DNA of 27,859 nucleotides from a virus. The notes under the pieces were generated by a model, which was given only the letters and a program-made list of their open reading frames with translations, was not told the DNA's origin and did no database searches. Positions 16,247-23,284 of this stretch are shown piece after piece. Each line of letters starts with the position of its first letter. Position 1 is the stretch's first letter. A program made the translations under genes and the position numbers. The stretch spans positions 1 to 27,859 of the IMG/VR virus record IMGVR_UViG_3300021475_000294. One strand, written 5' to 3'.

Positions 16247-16580
16247 GGTTACATCCTCCATTTGGTGTAGTTGTCACCGTTTTGCAAAATTGAAATTCGG
16301 GCGGTATGGCGTCTCTATGTGCGCCGGACAAAAACTGTGCGCCGGACAAAAAATTAGTCAACGATAAAATCGCTTTTTGGTATTCAAAAAGATTTGGGTC
16401 AATGTCAATCGCTGGTGGAAGGTCAAAACTTACGACTTTGGTATAGTCCGCATAGGCTCCGATCACGGTCGGTATCTCCGGTCGAATCCATCCACCAAAC
16501 GGCGAGAGGAAATAGGTCGGCTTCACGATCACAGCCGGGGCAACGAAGCCCATCATCGAAAGAAAGCTGCGGCGATTCAC
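16239..16580 (-). CDS. Protein with twin-arginine-type leader (113 aa)
   Basis: Start at GTG 16580 (GTGA overlap), with AAGGGGG upstream. The N-terminus MNRRSFLSMMGFVAPAVIVK has the RRxFL twin-arginine motif followed by a hydrophobic stretch, as in Tat substrates. The rest is small and lacks recognisable catalytic motifs, and residues around 79-90 contain a six-residue duplication (FLSGAQ/FLSGAH). Similar RRxFL leaders followed by a TYFxxPxGGW motif occur in phage structural operons. The C-terminus is TTPNGGCNHD. Export of a folded protein, or mere resemblance with an internal structural role, are the two options. Confidence 0.65.
   Translation of the reverse strand: MNRRSFLSMMGFVAPAVIVKPTYFLSPFGGWIRPEIPTVIGAYADYTKVVSFDLPPAIDIDPNLFEYQKAILSLTNFLSGAQFLSGAHRDAIPPEFQFCKTVTTTPNGGCNHD
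16318..16352. repeat. Tandem repeat, 18-base period (2 copies)
   Basis: TGTGCGCCGGACAAAAA occurs at 16318-16334 and 16336-16352. It lies in the coding frame of the twin-arginine-leader gene and produces the FLSGAQ/FLSGAH duplication, so the frame is kept. Confidence 0.9.
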
Positions 16581-16774
16581 TGGCGTATCCCCCTTACCAC
16601 AAAAGCCTCTTCTAGCAGGTGCTCACCTTCCTTGTTGTCACAGCCATGAAACGAGAAAGTTAAAATTCCTGTAGCCATGTCTCGCGTGATTAGCACTGCC
16701 GCGTCGAATGGATCGTAGGTTCCATTTCTGTACGCATCGAAAATTTGTTCCACGCTTTGCATGACTTCCTTCAC
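16577..16774 (-). CDS. Small unknown protein after the portal gene (65 aa)
   Basis: Start at GTG 16774, overlapping the portal stop (GTGA), with GGAGG six bases upstream. The protein is mixed alpha/beta (VEQIFDAYRNGTYDPFDAAV, GILTFSFHGCDNKEGEHL). No recognisable motif. Translational coupling with the portal suggests expression alongside it. Confidence 0.7.
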   Translation of the reverse strand: MKEVMQSVEQIFDAYRNGTYDPFDAAVLITRDMATGILTFSFHGCDNKEGEHLLEEAFVVRGIRQ

Positions 16775-18906
16775 TGTCCACCTCCAGATGGTCCGAAGAA
16801 TTGACTGGTGTTAATCGCGTGCGTGTCAGCGGTTCTCTCGGCAAAGCTGGCCGCTCGGTCAAGCGGCGATTCGACTAAGGTTTTGTGGGTGGTGTCGATG
16901 CTTTTTGCGGCGATGCGTCCGGCAATTTTCTTGTCTTCCAGTTGCATCTGGAAATTCTGGTTTTGCTGCTGCTCTGCGGCCTTCGATTGCGCTGCGATCA
17001 CGGCGGGATTCTGCGCGGCCATCATCTGCTGTTCCTGCGGTGTCATCTGCACGATGAGGTCGTTCTGGTTCTTCCACTCGCTCATGTCGAGCACCATCTT
17101 TACCAGCTCCAGCGCGTTCACCTTCCATCCTGTCTGGCCTAGCTGTTGGACGAGTGCCTGATTGCCCAGCACTTCCAGAAGGAAGGGAAGCGCCTGTGCC
17201 ATGCGGTTCCGCGCGGCGAGTCGCGTTCCGGCCAGCGTGTCAAACCTCACGTCCGCATCCATGAAGTCCTGAAAGTCCACCACTAAATCAGGTGCGCGGT
17301 CGCCAAGGATCGCGCGAATGTCCGATATGGGCATCCGTTCCTTCACCATCTGCCAGAGGAACGATAGATAGGGAAGAAAAACCCCGTCGATGAATCGCTC
17401 GACGGGGCTTTGAAGCCGTCCGGCTGACGCCGCACCAATCATCCCGGCTCCTGTGCCGGAGCGTCCGATGCTGGAGCCGCGACCGGGAAGGGAACCCTGT
17501 ACGCTGGCCTGGTCGGCTCCGGTCGCGCCCTCTGAGGTCGCTATGGATGCCTGGATCGCTCTCCACGCATCGGCGGGAACCTGCGGCTGGGGGACTAGCG
17601 CGATGGCGCGGCTGGCGTCTCCCCCTGGCCCGGTCTCGACAAGGCGGATGCCCCCCAGTCTTCGCCGCTGGTCCTGAGTCGGAACATTGGCTCCCCGCGC
17701 AATGCTGTACTCGGGATTTACGGCGAACGCCAGGATGTCGAGAATTGCGTTAATCATGCCCTGCTCTACGCGCTGGTCGGCTCCGGCGATCCGGCCTATG
17801 CCCATCCCATATCCGGCGTTGTCGATGTCCCAATAGTTCGCGCTGAAAAAGGGCTTGTGCGGCATCTTGTGTTTCGCGTTGCGGATGACGCATTTCTTTT
17901 GCAGCACCGTGCGCACATCGGTGTCGCTCCACCACTCCAGGACTTCCATCGGCCTCAACAGGGGGTCTTCAGAAAAGTCGAAGTCCTCGCGCTCGGCATG
18001 GTGGACGCTGGTGTTGGCCGTCAACGCTTCTTCTACTCCGGTGATGCCCTCGGTCTGCTCGGGATGATCGGGGCTGAACATTGACCGCAGGACGTCATCG
18101 GATGGGATGTCGTAGTCGGGATTGTCGCGGAGCTTGGTGAGGTCGTCATAGTTGAGATACATGCGACGGACGATGAAGCTGGCTTTCCAGAGCTGGTTGG
18201 GTTTGTTCCACGTCGGATCGGGGAAGACGGTTCCGAGTTCGCACTTTTCGAAGATGGGAAGGTTCTTCGTCACCTCTACATCGACCGCCTCAAACTCATC
18301 CGATTCCTTTGTGAAAACCGTCATCGGCTGCCCTAGTGGAAGGTTCACCTGGGGCGGAGCCTGTTTGCGCTGGTAGTGGCTCTCGACGCGGGTCTTTGTC
18401 TCCCAGCCACCCATGAAGATCACGGTCCCCTGATTGACTTCGCCCTGAATCCCATAGCTGGCCTCCTGCTTGAAATTAATCTGCTCCAGCAGCTCCGCAA
18501 TGGTCTCCTTCCATGCTCGGGCCGTGTCCTGCTTGGTGTTGGGCCGGGGCCGAATCTCGAACGGTGTGGCATCAGAAAAAATCGCTCCCGAGATTGCGGG
18601 AGCGATGGAGTTGGTTTGCTTTGCGACTGTGAACCTTGAGACGTTCGCTCGGGTGACGCTGGAGCCTTCAAAGACGCTTAGGCTGCGCGGCGATTGGTAG
18701 AGGATGTCGGTCTCAGTCCACATCAGCGGCCAGCGGCGATCATTCAGCCACGTTGACGCGCGTTCGAAGTCCTGAACAACGATAGATAAAACCGCTTCAT
18801 CGGTGTATTTCGGGTCTATGGCTGGGTCGTTCGAAGTCTTCACGTCCCCCATGCGGACGGGTGCGCTCCAAACGCTATCGGCAACTAAAACAGCGGTAGC
18901 AGCCAT
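16771..18906 (-). CDS. Portal protein (711 aa)
   Basis: ATG 18906 has TGAGGA upstream. The size, the position between terL and scaffold/capsid, and the sequence style fit podovirus portals. It has an N-terminal helical region with WLNDRRWPLMWTETDILYQS, a central stem with GYGMGIGRIAGADQRVEQGM and INAILDILAFAVNPEYSIAR, and a Gly/Ser-rich loop (GSLPGRGSSIGRSGTGAG) followed by VERFIDGVFLPYLSFLWQMV. The C-terminus is a Gln/Ala-rich helix (QNPAVIAAQSKAAEQQQNQN) expected for a barrel or tail region. The protein forms the ring through which DNA is packaged and to which the tail attaches. There is no frame disruption. Confidence 0.85.
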   Translation of the reverse strand: MAATAVLVADSVWSAPVRMGDVKTSNDPAIDPKYTDEAVLSIVVQDFERASTWLNDRRWPLMWTETDILYQSPRSLSVFEGSSVTRANVSRFTVAKQTNSIAPAISGAIFSDATPFEIRPRPNTKQDTARAWKETIAELLEQINFKQEASYGIQGEVNQGTVIFMGGWETKTRVESHYQRKQAPPQVNLPLGQPMTVFTKESDEFEAVDVEVTKNLPIFEKCELGTVFPDPTWNKPNQLWKASFIVRRMYLNYDDLTKLRDNPDYDIPSDDVLRSMFSPDHPEQTEGITGVEEALTANTSVHHAEREDFDFSEDPLLRPMEVLEWWSDTDVRTVLQKKCVIRNAKHKMPHKPFFSANYWDIDNAGYGMGIGRIAGADQRVEQGMINAILDILAFAVNPEYSIARGANVPTQDQRRRLGGIRLVETGPGGDASRAIALVPQPQVPADAWRAIQASIATSEGATGADQASVQGSLPGRGSSIGRSGTGAGMIGAASAGRLQSPVERFIDGVFLPYLSFLWQMVKERMPISDIRAILGDRAPDLVVDFQDFMDADVRFDTLAGTRLAARNRMAQALPFLLEVLGNQALVQQLGQTGWKVNALELVKMVLDMSEWKNQNDLIVQMTPQEQQMMAAQNPAVIAAQSKAAEQQQNQNFQMQLEDKKIAGRIAAKSIDTTHKTLVESPLDRAASFAERTADTHAINTSQFFGPSGGGQ

Positions 18907-19073
18907 GACGATTCCTCACACCGATTGGGGAGACTCGGGTTCGGGTCGGGAAAGTCCGGCCACTTCCGGTAAATCAGGGCATCCGAAGACGATGCGTTAT
19001 AGGTTCACTGCAATACGGCGAATAGTACGCTGGTTACAAAAGTTTGAAAATCTTTCGCCTCCTTTTCGCCAAC
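18907..19073. other. Non-coding leader upstream of the portal gene
   Basis: No credible gene is seen here. On the minus strand it lies between a terminator and the portal start, so it should hold the portal promoter. Weak minus-strand candidates exist in the AT-richer part near 19015-19050 (TTTCAA with TACTAT, 16-base spacing, about 4 of 6 bases matching at the minus 10). An AAAAGGAGG at about 19056-19064 has no following start codon of any length. Confidence 0.4.
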
Positions 19074-19096
19074 AGAAAAGCCCCCTTGCGGGGGCC
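19074..19096 (-). terminator. Rho-independent terminator after the terminase block
   Basis: Stem GCCCCC (19080-19085) and GGGGGC (19090-19095) with a four-base loop. On the minus strand it reads into TTTT at 19079-19076. It lies just after the 27-residue frame and before the portal, so it probably ends or attenuates the transcript that carries terL. Confidence 0.8.
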
Positions 19097-19109
19097 TTCT
19101 GCTGCGGCG

Positions 19110-19193
19110 TTAGCGTTTGAACCACATCGCCAACGCTGCAATCAGCGCCGCCAACGTGGTAGAATCAAATTCGATTCGGATACGAATCTTCAT
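19110..19193 (-). CDS. Possible 27-aa membrane peptide
   Basis: A short frame runs from ATG 19193 to TAA 19110, immediately before the terminator, with a weak GGTGGA site about seven bases upstream. It begins MKIRIRIEFDSTT and ends LAALIAALAMWFKR, a short amphipathic or membrane helix with a positively charged end. It may be a real tiny membrane protein or chance. Its position just inside the terminator and outside any other gene makes it plausible. Confidence 0.4.
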   Translation of the reverse strand: MKIRIRIEFDSTTLAALIAALAMWFKR

Positions 19194-19205
19194 TGAATGT
19201 TCCAC

Positions 19206-19312
19206 CTTTTCCGAGTCTGGCCCGGTGATGCGCACCGGGCCTTTCTCTTGATAGTCGCCAAGGGGCGACATCGTGAGCGGCGGGGTGCAACTACCCCGGC
19301 AACCTGGAAAAG
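19206..19312. ncRNA. Candidate structured RNA, closed four-way-junction-like element
   Basis: CTTTTCC (19206-19212) can pair with GGAAAAG (19306-19312). Inside are three hairpins: GGCCCGGTG/CACCGGGCC (19219-19227 with 19233-19241), GTCGCC/GGCGAC (19254-19259 with 19264-19269, four-base loop), and CGGGGT/ACCCCG (19281-19286 with 19293-19298). The pairing is equally possible on both strands. Minus-strand transcription through terL would include it. I recognise no known riboswitch or ribozyme class. It could be a regulatory RNA, a packaging-related DNA site or an attenuator. Confidence 0.4.
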
Positions 19313-19326
19313 CGGCTGCGCTGGTT

Positions 19327-19548
19327 TTATTTTACATGCGAAATGGGTGCATCTGGCTCGATATAAAACTCGTCGCCAGTGTTCTCGATGCGATGGCCTT
19401 TGACTCCTAATCCGTTCTCCAGCTCGTACAAAATTCTGAGCGCGTCCGTCTCTTTGTAGAAACAGGCAAGTATCTCCACTTTGTTTCCGAAGAGTGGGAC
19501 CTGTACGATTCTCAGAACGGCGTTGTTATCGTCAACGATGATGTACAT
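19327..19548 (-). CDS. Small unknown protein after terL (73 aa)
   Basis: ATG 19548 begins three bases after the terL stop, with GGAG six bases before the start. It opens with beta-strands (MYIIVDDNNAVLRIVQVPL) and has a helix (YKETDALRILYELENGLG) followed by a beta hairpin (HRIENTGDEFYIEPD). No family is recognised. Coupling to terL suggests co-expression only. Confidence 0.7.
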   Translation of the reverse strand: MYIIVDDNNAVLRIVQVPLFGNKVEILACFYKETDALRILYELENGLGVKGHRIENTGDEFYIEPDAPISHVK

Positions 19549-19551
19549 TGC

Positions 19552-21282
19552 TCACTCCAGTCCCGGTATAGTCATTTCGAGACCCTGCGCGGTAAGCTCC
19601 TGGTCCTCCAGGCGCGGTTCCACATAAGCCTCTTCCTCCGGCTCCGGCTCGACGGGCGCATAGGCTCCTTTGCCATAGAGCATGTTGTAGCGGTCGCGTT
19701 CGCGCATCATCTCCCATGCTCTGTCGTCGTCGCGATCCTCGGCGGCGATGGACTGCGGCAGATTCCCCGCGACCTGGGCGACGACATCGGGCAACCCGGT
19801 TTCTTCGATCATGCTGTACTGCACAAAGCCCTGAATCAAAGCCTTCAGTTTCGCGATGCCGTTGGAAAAGACAATCCGTGATGCTGCGATGTCGGCCTCG
19901 ATGTTGCGGATTCGGGTGTCGCGGTCTCCGGCATCCTCGATAAACGGCGTCCACTTCACGCGAATATCCCAGCCGGTTGTGAGCGCGTAGTTGGCGATGG
20001 GCGATTGCATCAGCCGCGCTCCCGGCGACTCTTCGATGCTGATGTCGTGCATACCGTACTTCCGCGCGGTGTCGTGAATCAGCTTCGCCAGCACAGACGG
20101 CTTGTAATGGCCCTGCAAGGCGTCGGTGAAGTGCATCCGGTTGCGGTGCAGGATACCAACGGCGGCAGAGGCTGTCTGCCACTTCAGGCTCCGGCACGGC
20201 AGACGCCAGTGGATGAAGGTCTGGCCCTCCATCGGCATCTTGTTTTCATCGATCATCGCGGCCAGCATCTGCGGTTCGCTGAACACAATCTCCGCCGCGC
20301 CGTAGCTGTCGAGCATGTACTGGCTCATGAAGCTGGAGTATTCGGCCTCGTACTCTTCCTTGAGAAATTCGTAGCTGAGGATCGACGGAAACAACAGCTC
20401 TACATCGTCCTCGTCGGGAAAGCCGTTCGGGTCCAGCCTTTCGCCGCTCCTGAGTCTCATGGCTGGCTTGTAGATGCGGCGGTAGGTTCCCGGCTTCGAT
20501 GTCAGCACCTCGTCTGCGAAGATGTCTCCGGCTCCGTATGGCGTTCCAATCTTCAGCTCGATTCCGGTAGGCTTCAGAATCTTGCGCGTCAGTTTGTAGT
20601 CCTTGGTGATGCGGGTCCGCGCGGCGAAGCTGCGCGAGTTGCGGTTGTTGTGAACGTCGTCATAGATCGCAACGTCGGGATGCCAGCCTGTCGTTGCGGA
20701 GCCGATGGAGTTGCCCCATATCAGCGGCTCGATAATCTTCGGCTCGTACTGACGCAATGCGGCTGTAAATTCTCCTGAGTCCGGTTCCTTCTCCACGCAC
20801 AGCTCGGGGTAGAGCGCCTGAAACAACGTTGGCGGTCGGCGCGGTGCGCGATAGAAGAAGCTTGATATTTGATCGACAAACGCAAACGCCAGCTCTTTCG
20901 ATCCGCTGATAATCAGGATCGCAATGGTCATGTAGTAAATCAGAATGAGCTGGATGCAGTTGGCCAGGTCGAGCGTCGATTTGTAGGTGTTGCGGGGAAG
21001 CAGAAGGGAGCCGCGCCGTTCGATGTCGATGGATAGCTCCTCGACGGTTTTATTGCGGTCGATCTTGGGAAAGAAGTTGATGGCGTCGTGATGGACGTCT
21101 TCGGTGATGAGGCAGTAGCCAAGGACGTAGCAGAGCGCGAGTAGGTTGGTCTCGCACAGGCGGCGTCCGTCCTCCTTCAGCTCGTCGTCTGACTGCACCA
21201 ACAGGGTAAGCTCCGCTCTCCATGCTTTGTTGTCGCCCTTCTCCTGCGACGGATCGCGTAACTTGCGCCAGTTGAAATGCAT
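19552..21282 (-). CDS. terL: Terminase large subunit (DNA-packaging ATPase/nuclease), 576 aa
   Basis: ATG 21282 lies three bases after the previous stop. The ATPase part shows a degenerate Walker A loop at residues 93-103 (LLLPRNTYKST), Walker B around 203-209 (DVAIYDD), and a coupling-type motif near 245-250 (IGTPYG). The nuclease part follows: the first strand and helix at about 355-376 (TFIHWRLPCRSLKWQTASAA), motif II at 416-419 (IEES, Glu417/418) and motif III at 497-501 (LPDVV, Asp499). At the place where RNase-H-type terminase nucleases have the first catalytic Asp, this protein has Trp-Arg. It pumps DNA into the procapsid through the portal. The C-terminal tail is acidic (PVEPEPEEEAYVEPRLEDQE). 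No small terminase is recognised beside it. Confidence 0.88.
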   Translation of the reverse strand: MHFNWRKLRDPSQEKGDNKAWRAELTLLVQSDDELKEDGRRLCETNLLALCYVLGYCLITEDVHHDAINFFPKIDRNKTVEELSIDIERRGSLLLPRNTYKSTLDLANCIQLILIYYMTIAILIISGSKELAFAFVDQISSFFYRAPRRPPTLFQALYPELCVEKEPDSGEFTAALRQYEPKIIEPLIWGNSIGSATTGWHPDVAIYDDVHNNRNSRSFAARTRITKDYKLTRKILKPTGIELKIGTPYGAGDIFADEVLTSKPGTYRRIYKPAMRLRSGERLDPNGFPDEDDVELLFPSILSYEFLKEEYEAEYSSFMSQYMLDSYGAAEIVFSEPQMLAAMIDENKMPMEGQTFIHWRLPCRSLKWQTASAAVGILHRNRMHFTDALQGHYKPSVLAKLIHDTARKYGMHDISIEESPGARLMQSPIANYALTTGWDIRVKWTPFIEDAGDRDTRIRNIEADIAASRIVFSNGIAKLKALIQGFVQYSMIEETGLPDVVAQVAGNLPQSIAAEDRDDDRAWEMMRERDRYNMLYGKGAYAPVEPEPEEEAYVEPRLEDQELTAQGLEMTIPGLE

Positions 21283-21285
21283 GGC

Positions 21286-21564
21286 TCACTCTTTCTCAAA
21301 GAGACGATAAAGATCATGGATTTCGTTCGCGCCTTCGGTCACTGCGAAGTCTGCCATGCGTTCGATGTCCATAACGATGACGCGACCTTTGCGTTTCAGG
21401 ATGGAGAAATTTGCGACCGTCTGTTCTGCGTTGCGCTTTGACATCTGCACTCCGGCCCACGTTCCCACCCATTTGCACCAAAAAATTCTTCCGTCAATGT
21501 ACGTCACCACCAGCCAGTTTCCGCGTTCACTGCGGCGGCGTTTTTTTTGAGCTATGACTGGCAT
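21286..21564 (-). CDS. Basic small protein before terL (92 aa)
   Basis: The start is placed at ATG 21564, which overlaps the preceding stop (TGATG). An ATG at 21576 is also possible but has no ribosome site. The N-terminus is very basic (AQKKRRRSERGN), followed by a beta segment (WLVVTYIDGRIFWCKWVGTW) and a helix at the end (GANEIHDLYRLFEKE). It sits where a small terminase is often found, but it is short and does not resemble one by eye. An eight-A run on the coding strand (21541-21548) near the start is a slippage-prone site. Confidence 0.65.
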   Translation of the reverse strand: MPVIAQKKRRRSERGNWLVVTYIDGRIFWCKWVGTWAGVQMSKRNAEQTVANFSILKRKGRVIVMDIERMADFAVTEGANEIHDLYRLFEKE

Positions 21565-21704
21565 CACGTTTCCCATGTGATGGTGTGGTGGTCGAGAGCG
21601 TCTTTTAGCTGGTCGGCTTCTTCTTTGGAAAAGAATCGTCCCTCTATTTCGGCTCGTACCGTTTTGAAATGCGTTCTACTTAATTCGTCGTTGGGCAGCA
21701 TCAT
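21564..21704 (-). CDS. 46-aa unknown protein
   Basis: A short frame from ATG 21704 to TGA 21564, with GAAGGG before the start and overlaps with both neighbouring genes (stop/start at 21701-21704 and TGATG at 21564). The product, starting MMLPNDELSRTHFKTV and containing FFSKEEADQLKDALDHHTIT, is a small helical protein. Tight packing makes it likely real. No family is recognised. Confidence 0.65.
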   Translation of the reverse strand: MMLPNDELSRTHFKTVRAEIEGRFFSKEEADQLKDALDHHTITWET

Positions 21705-21883
21705 GCGTTCCCTTCACCGCCGATGTAGCGATTGAATCCGCGTTGCATTGCGGCGGGGTCTTTCAGGCCACAGTTGAAACACACCTGTTCGCCGTTCGGT
21801 CCATACGGTCGGCACTCCGTCACTTTGCCGCAGAGTTCGCACGCCCTGTCCGGTTCTTCCTGAATGAATCCTCTTCCGCTCAT
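21701..21883 (-). CDS. Small zinc-ribbon protein (60 aa)
   Basis: ATG 21883 starts a frame with two CxxC pairs, CELCGKVTECRPYG and VCFNCG, about 20 residues apart. This is a compact zinc ribbon with PNGEQV between the pairs. The C-terminus is a short helix (PAAMQRGFNRYIGGEG). Small proteins of this type are frequent in phage genomes, with no assigned role. The metal fold is inferred from the four cysteines. Confidence 0.75.
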   Translation of the reverse strand: MSGRGFIQEEPDRACELCGKVTECRPYGPNGEQVCFNCGLKDPAAMQRGFNRYIGGEGNA

Positions 21884-21886
21884 CGC

Positions 21887-22078
21887 TCACCATCCCTGAA
21901 ATTCCGGTAATGCGTCAAACTCGGCCTCTGTCATCCTGAGTAGCTGGACATGGATCACGTCTTCGTCGTCGGCTCCATCAAATTCGCTCTCGACTTCTCC
22001 CCATGTGCGATAGATGCAATACGTTCGTCCGCAATCTGGCCGCATCACTCTGTAGACCTTGATTGTCTCCTCGCTCAT
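21887..22078 (-). CDS. Small acidic protein of unknown function (63 aa)
   Basis: ATG 22078 overlaps the stop of the zinc protein (ATGA). The frame gives a beta/alpha protein (SEETIKVYRVMRPDCGRTYC, WGEVESEFDGADDEDVIHVQ) ending ALPEFQGW. No motif is recognised. It is probably a minor regulatory or anti-host protein, but this is only inference from its place in the small-gene block. Confidence 0.65.
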   Translation of the reverse strand: MSEETIKVYRVMRPDCGRTYCIYRTWGEVESEFDGADDEDVIHVQLLRMTEAEFDALPEFQGW

Positions 22079-22458
22079 TGCGGCTTTTCCCTCTTGGAAT
22101 CCCACGCGCGTCTCTCCTCCGGCGTCATCGCTCGAATTGCTTGCAGCTCCGGCGCTGGCTGCATGGCTATGCCGTCGCGCGGACAGAAGTTGAAAGGCTG
22201 GGTGGTCTCGTATCCGCAGCGAGAGCATCTGCGCGGTACAGCCTCCTCCACTTCTCTGATTTCCATGTGAACGAGACAGGCTTCGTCCTTGCGCTCCAGC
22301 CGATACCATTTGCGCGGGTCGGGGTGGGCAAACTCGTACATGAACTGCGGAATGATATCGAAGTTGATTTTCATTCCGTCGATGATGAGGTAGTCGCGCT
22401 CGATTTGGATGGTCGCCCTTTTCAAGGTTCCTCCTGTGGTCTGCTCGTCTAAAAACAT
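22075..22458 (-). CDS. Zinc-ribbon protein with hairpin-controlled ribosome site (127 aa)
   Basis: The start is chosen at ATG 22458 because GGAGG (22464-22468) lies five bases before it. An ATG at 22486-22488 in the same frame is the alternative. After an N-terminal beta domain (TLKRATIQIERDYLIIDG), a zinc ribbon is visible: CSRCGYETTQPFNFCPRDG (CxxC, then CPRD as a partial second pair). The end is helical (MTPEERRAWDSKREK). The ribosome site lies in an inverted repeat that can form a hairpin. No family is named. Confidence 0.7.
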   Translation of the reverse strand: MFLDEQTTGGTLKRATIQIERDYLIIDGMKINFDIIPQFMYEFAHPDPRKWYRLERKDEACLVHMEIREVEEAVPRRCSRCGYETTQPFNFCPRDGIAMQPAPELQAIRAMTPEERRAWDSKREKPQ

Positions 22459-22490
22459 AATGCCCTCCAGTTTGAGAGTGAAGGGCATTA
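22458..22490 (-). promoter_or_regulatory. Ribosome-site hairpin
   Basis: TAATGCCCT (22458-22466) and AGGGCATTA (22482-22490) are perfect nine-base inverted repeats with a 15-base loop. On the minus strand the 3' arm includes most of the GGAGGG ribosome site and the A of the ATG at 22458, so folding would hide the start. It lies in the gap between the small membrane protein and the zinc-ribbon gene. Confidence 0.6.
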
Positions 22491-22492
22491 GA

Positions 22493-22714
22493 TCATCCGA
22501 TTGGCCGGTTTTTCCAACTGGTGATGGCGACGGCGATGGGAATGACGAGACCTACAAGAATTTCCTGAGTGGGGATGGAGAGCCTGTTGAAGGTTTTGAA
22601 AACTGCATCGTGGAAAGCTTCGTTGGTTCCGTAGAGCACGGTCAACAGCTCCCATATGCCCACCAGGGCAACGGCGGGAATCGAGGTCTTTATCCAAAGG
22701 CTGAATCGGCTCAT
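22493..22714 (-). CDS. Small two-span membrane protein, holin candidate (73 aa)
   Basis: ATG 22714 has AGGAGG four bases upstream. A GTG at 22729 is possible. There are two hydrophobic segments: residues about 11-27 (IPAVALVGIWELLTVLY) and about 50-66 (EILVGLVIPIAVAITSW), separated by a charged loop, with a Lys/Arg end (KNRPIG). This two-helix layout and size are compatible with a class II holin, but it is more than 20 kb from the endolysin gene. The call is therefore tentative and another small membrane role is equally possible. Confidence 0.6.
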   Translation of the reverse strand: MSRFSLWIKTSIPAVALVGIWELLTVLYGTNEAFHDAVFKTFNRLSIPTQEILVGLVIPIAVAITSWKNRPIG

Positions 22715-22725
22715 GATGCCTCCTG

Positions 22726-22986
22726 TCACAGTCGGCGGATGGCTCGACGGTCGATGACGGCCTCGAAACCATCCTCGAATTTAACCTGCACTTTGCTTGC
22801 TAGGCGTGTCGGTTTGATGACTTGGCATCGCTGGCCCTTGCGCCCCAGAACGTCCCAAAAGACGACATGGGGGAAGGGGTTATGAGTGCGGTCGGGGTTA
22901 GCTTCGTCGCTGCCCAACCGTCGCAAACCGCTTTTCATCATAGCGTCGAAACGCTTTTCGTCGCTAGTGCGGTCTCTCTTTAGCAA
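22726..22986 (-). CDS. Small unknown protein (86 aa)
   Basis: The start is uncertain: TTG 22986, with GAGAGG before it, or ATG 22941. The predicted protein has a basic N-terminus and a beta-barrel-like C-terminal part (RKGQRCQVIKPTRLASKVQV then KFEDGFEAVIDRRAIRRL). The latter resembles small SH3-like domains seen in many phage hypothetical proteins. No function is recognised. Confidence 0.55.
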   Translation of the reverse strand: MLKRDRTSDEKRFDAMMKSGLRRLGSDEANPDRTHNPFPHVVFWDVLGRKGQRCQVIKPTRLASKVQVKFEDGFEAVIDRRAIRRL

Positions 22987-23284
22987 TTTTCATTTCCTCT
23001 CTGAAGCAGGACATGCATACTATTCGCGTTGGGTAGCGTCCCCTTTCAATCAAAGCCTCCTGGGTGGACGGAGACATCCAAACCGGCTCTCCGCAGCCGC
23101 ACTGGACCTGTTTGGAGCCTTCGACTCCGCCATGGTCGGGGCCGCAGATGATGACTATTTCCTCATCGTCCGGCATCTCGTCCGTACTCTTCAGCCGCCC
23201 CTCTTCGACGGCTTTCTTCAGCGCGGCGTGAAGCTCGGGACGCTCCCGCAATATCTTCCGTATCGCCTCGCGCTCAGTCGCCAT
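22964..23284 (-). CDS. Zinc-ribbon-like protein (106 aa)
   Basis: Start at ATG 23284, ten bases into the overlap with the upstream gene, with AGAGGAAGG just upstream. The N-terminal helix (REAIRKILRERPELHAALKK) is followed by CGCGEPVWMSPST and RIVCMSCFREEM, giving two CxC/CxxC-type ligand pairs for a zinc ribbon. It belongs to the set of small zinc proteins of this region. The function is unknown. The metal site is inferred. Confidence 0.65.
   Translation of the reverse strand: MATEREAIRKILRERPELHAALKKAVEEGRLKSTDEMPDDEEIVIICGPDHGGVEGSKQVQCGCGEPVWMSPSTQEALIERGRYPTRIVCMSCFREEMKIAKERPH

Noticed and set aside
19219-19248. Hairpin followed by CTTTCTCTT as a plus-strand terminator
   Set aside because: No plus-strand gene precedes it and the T-tract is interrupted. 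I treat it as one arm of the structured region instead.
19250-19312. Resemblance of CCCCGGCAACC to part of a SAM riboswitch
   Set aside because: Only a short core matches. The kink-turn and flanking conserved bases are missing, and no methionine-related gene follows.
20005-20778. 257-codon plus-strand frame opposite terL
   Set aside because: It overlaps the clear terminase coding frame entirely and reads as the antisense of conserved motifs.
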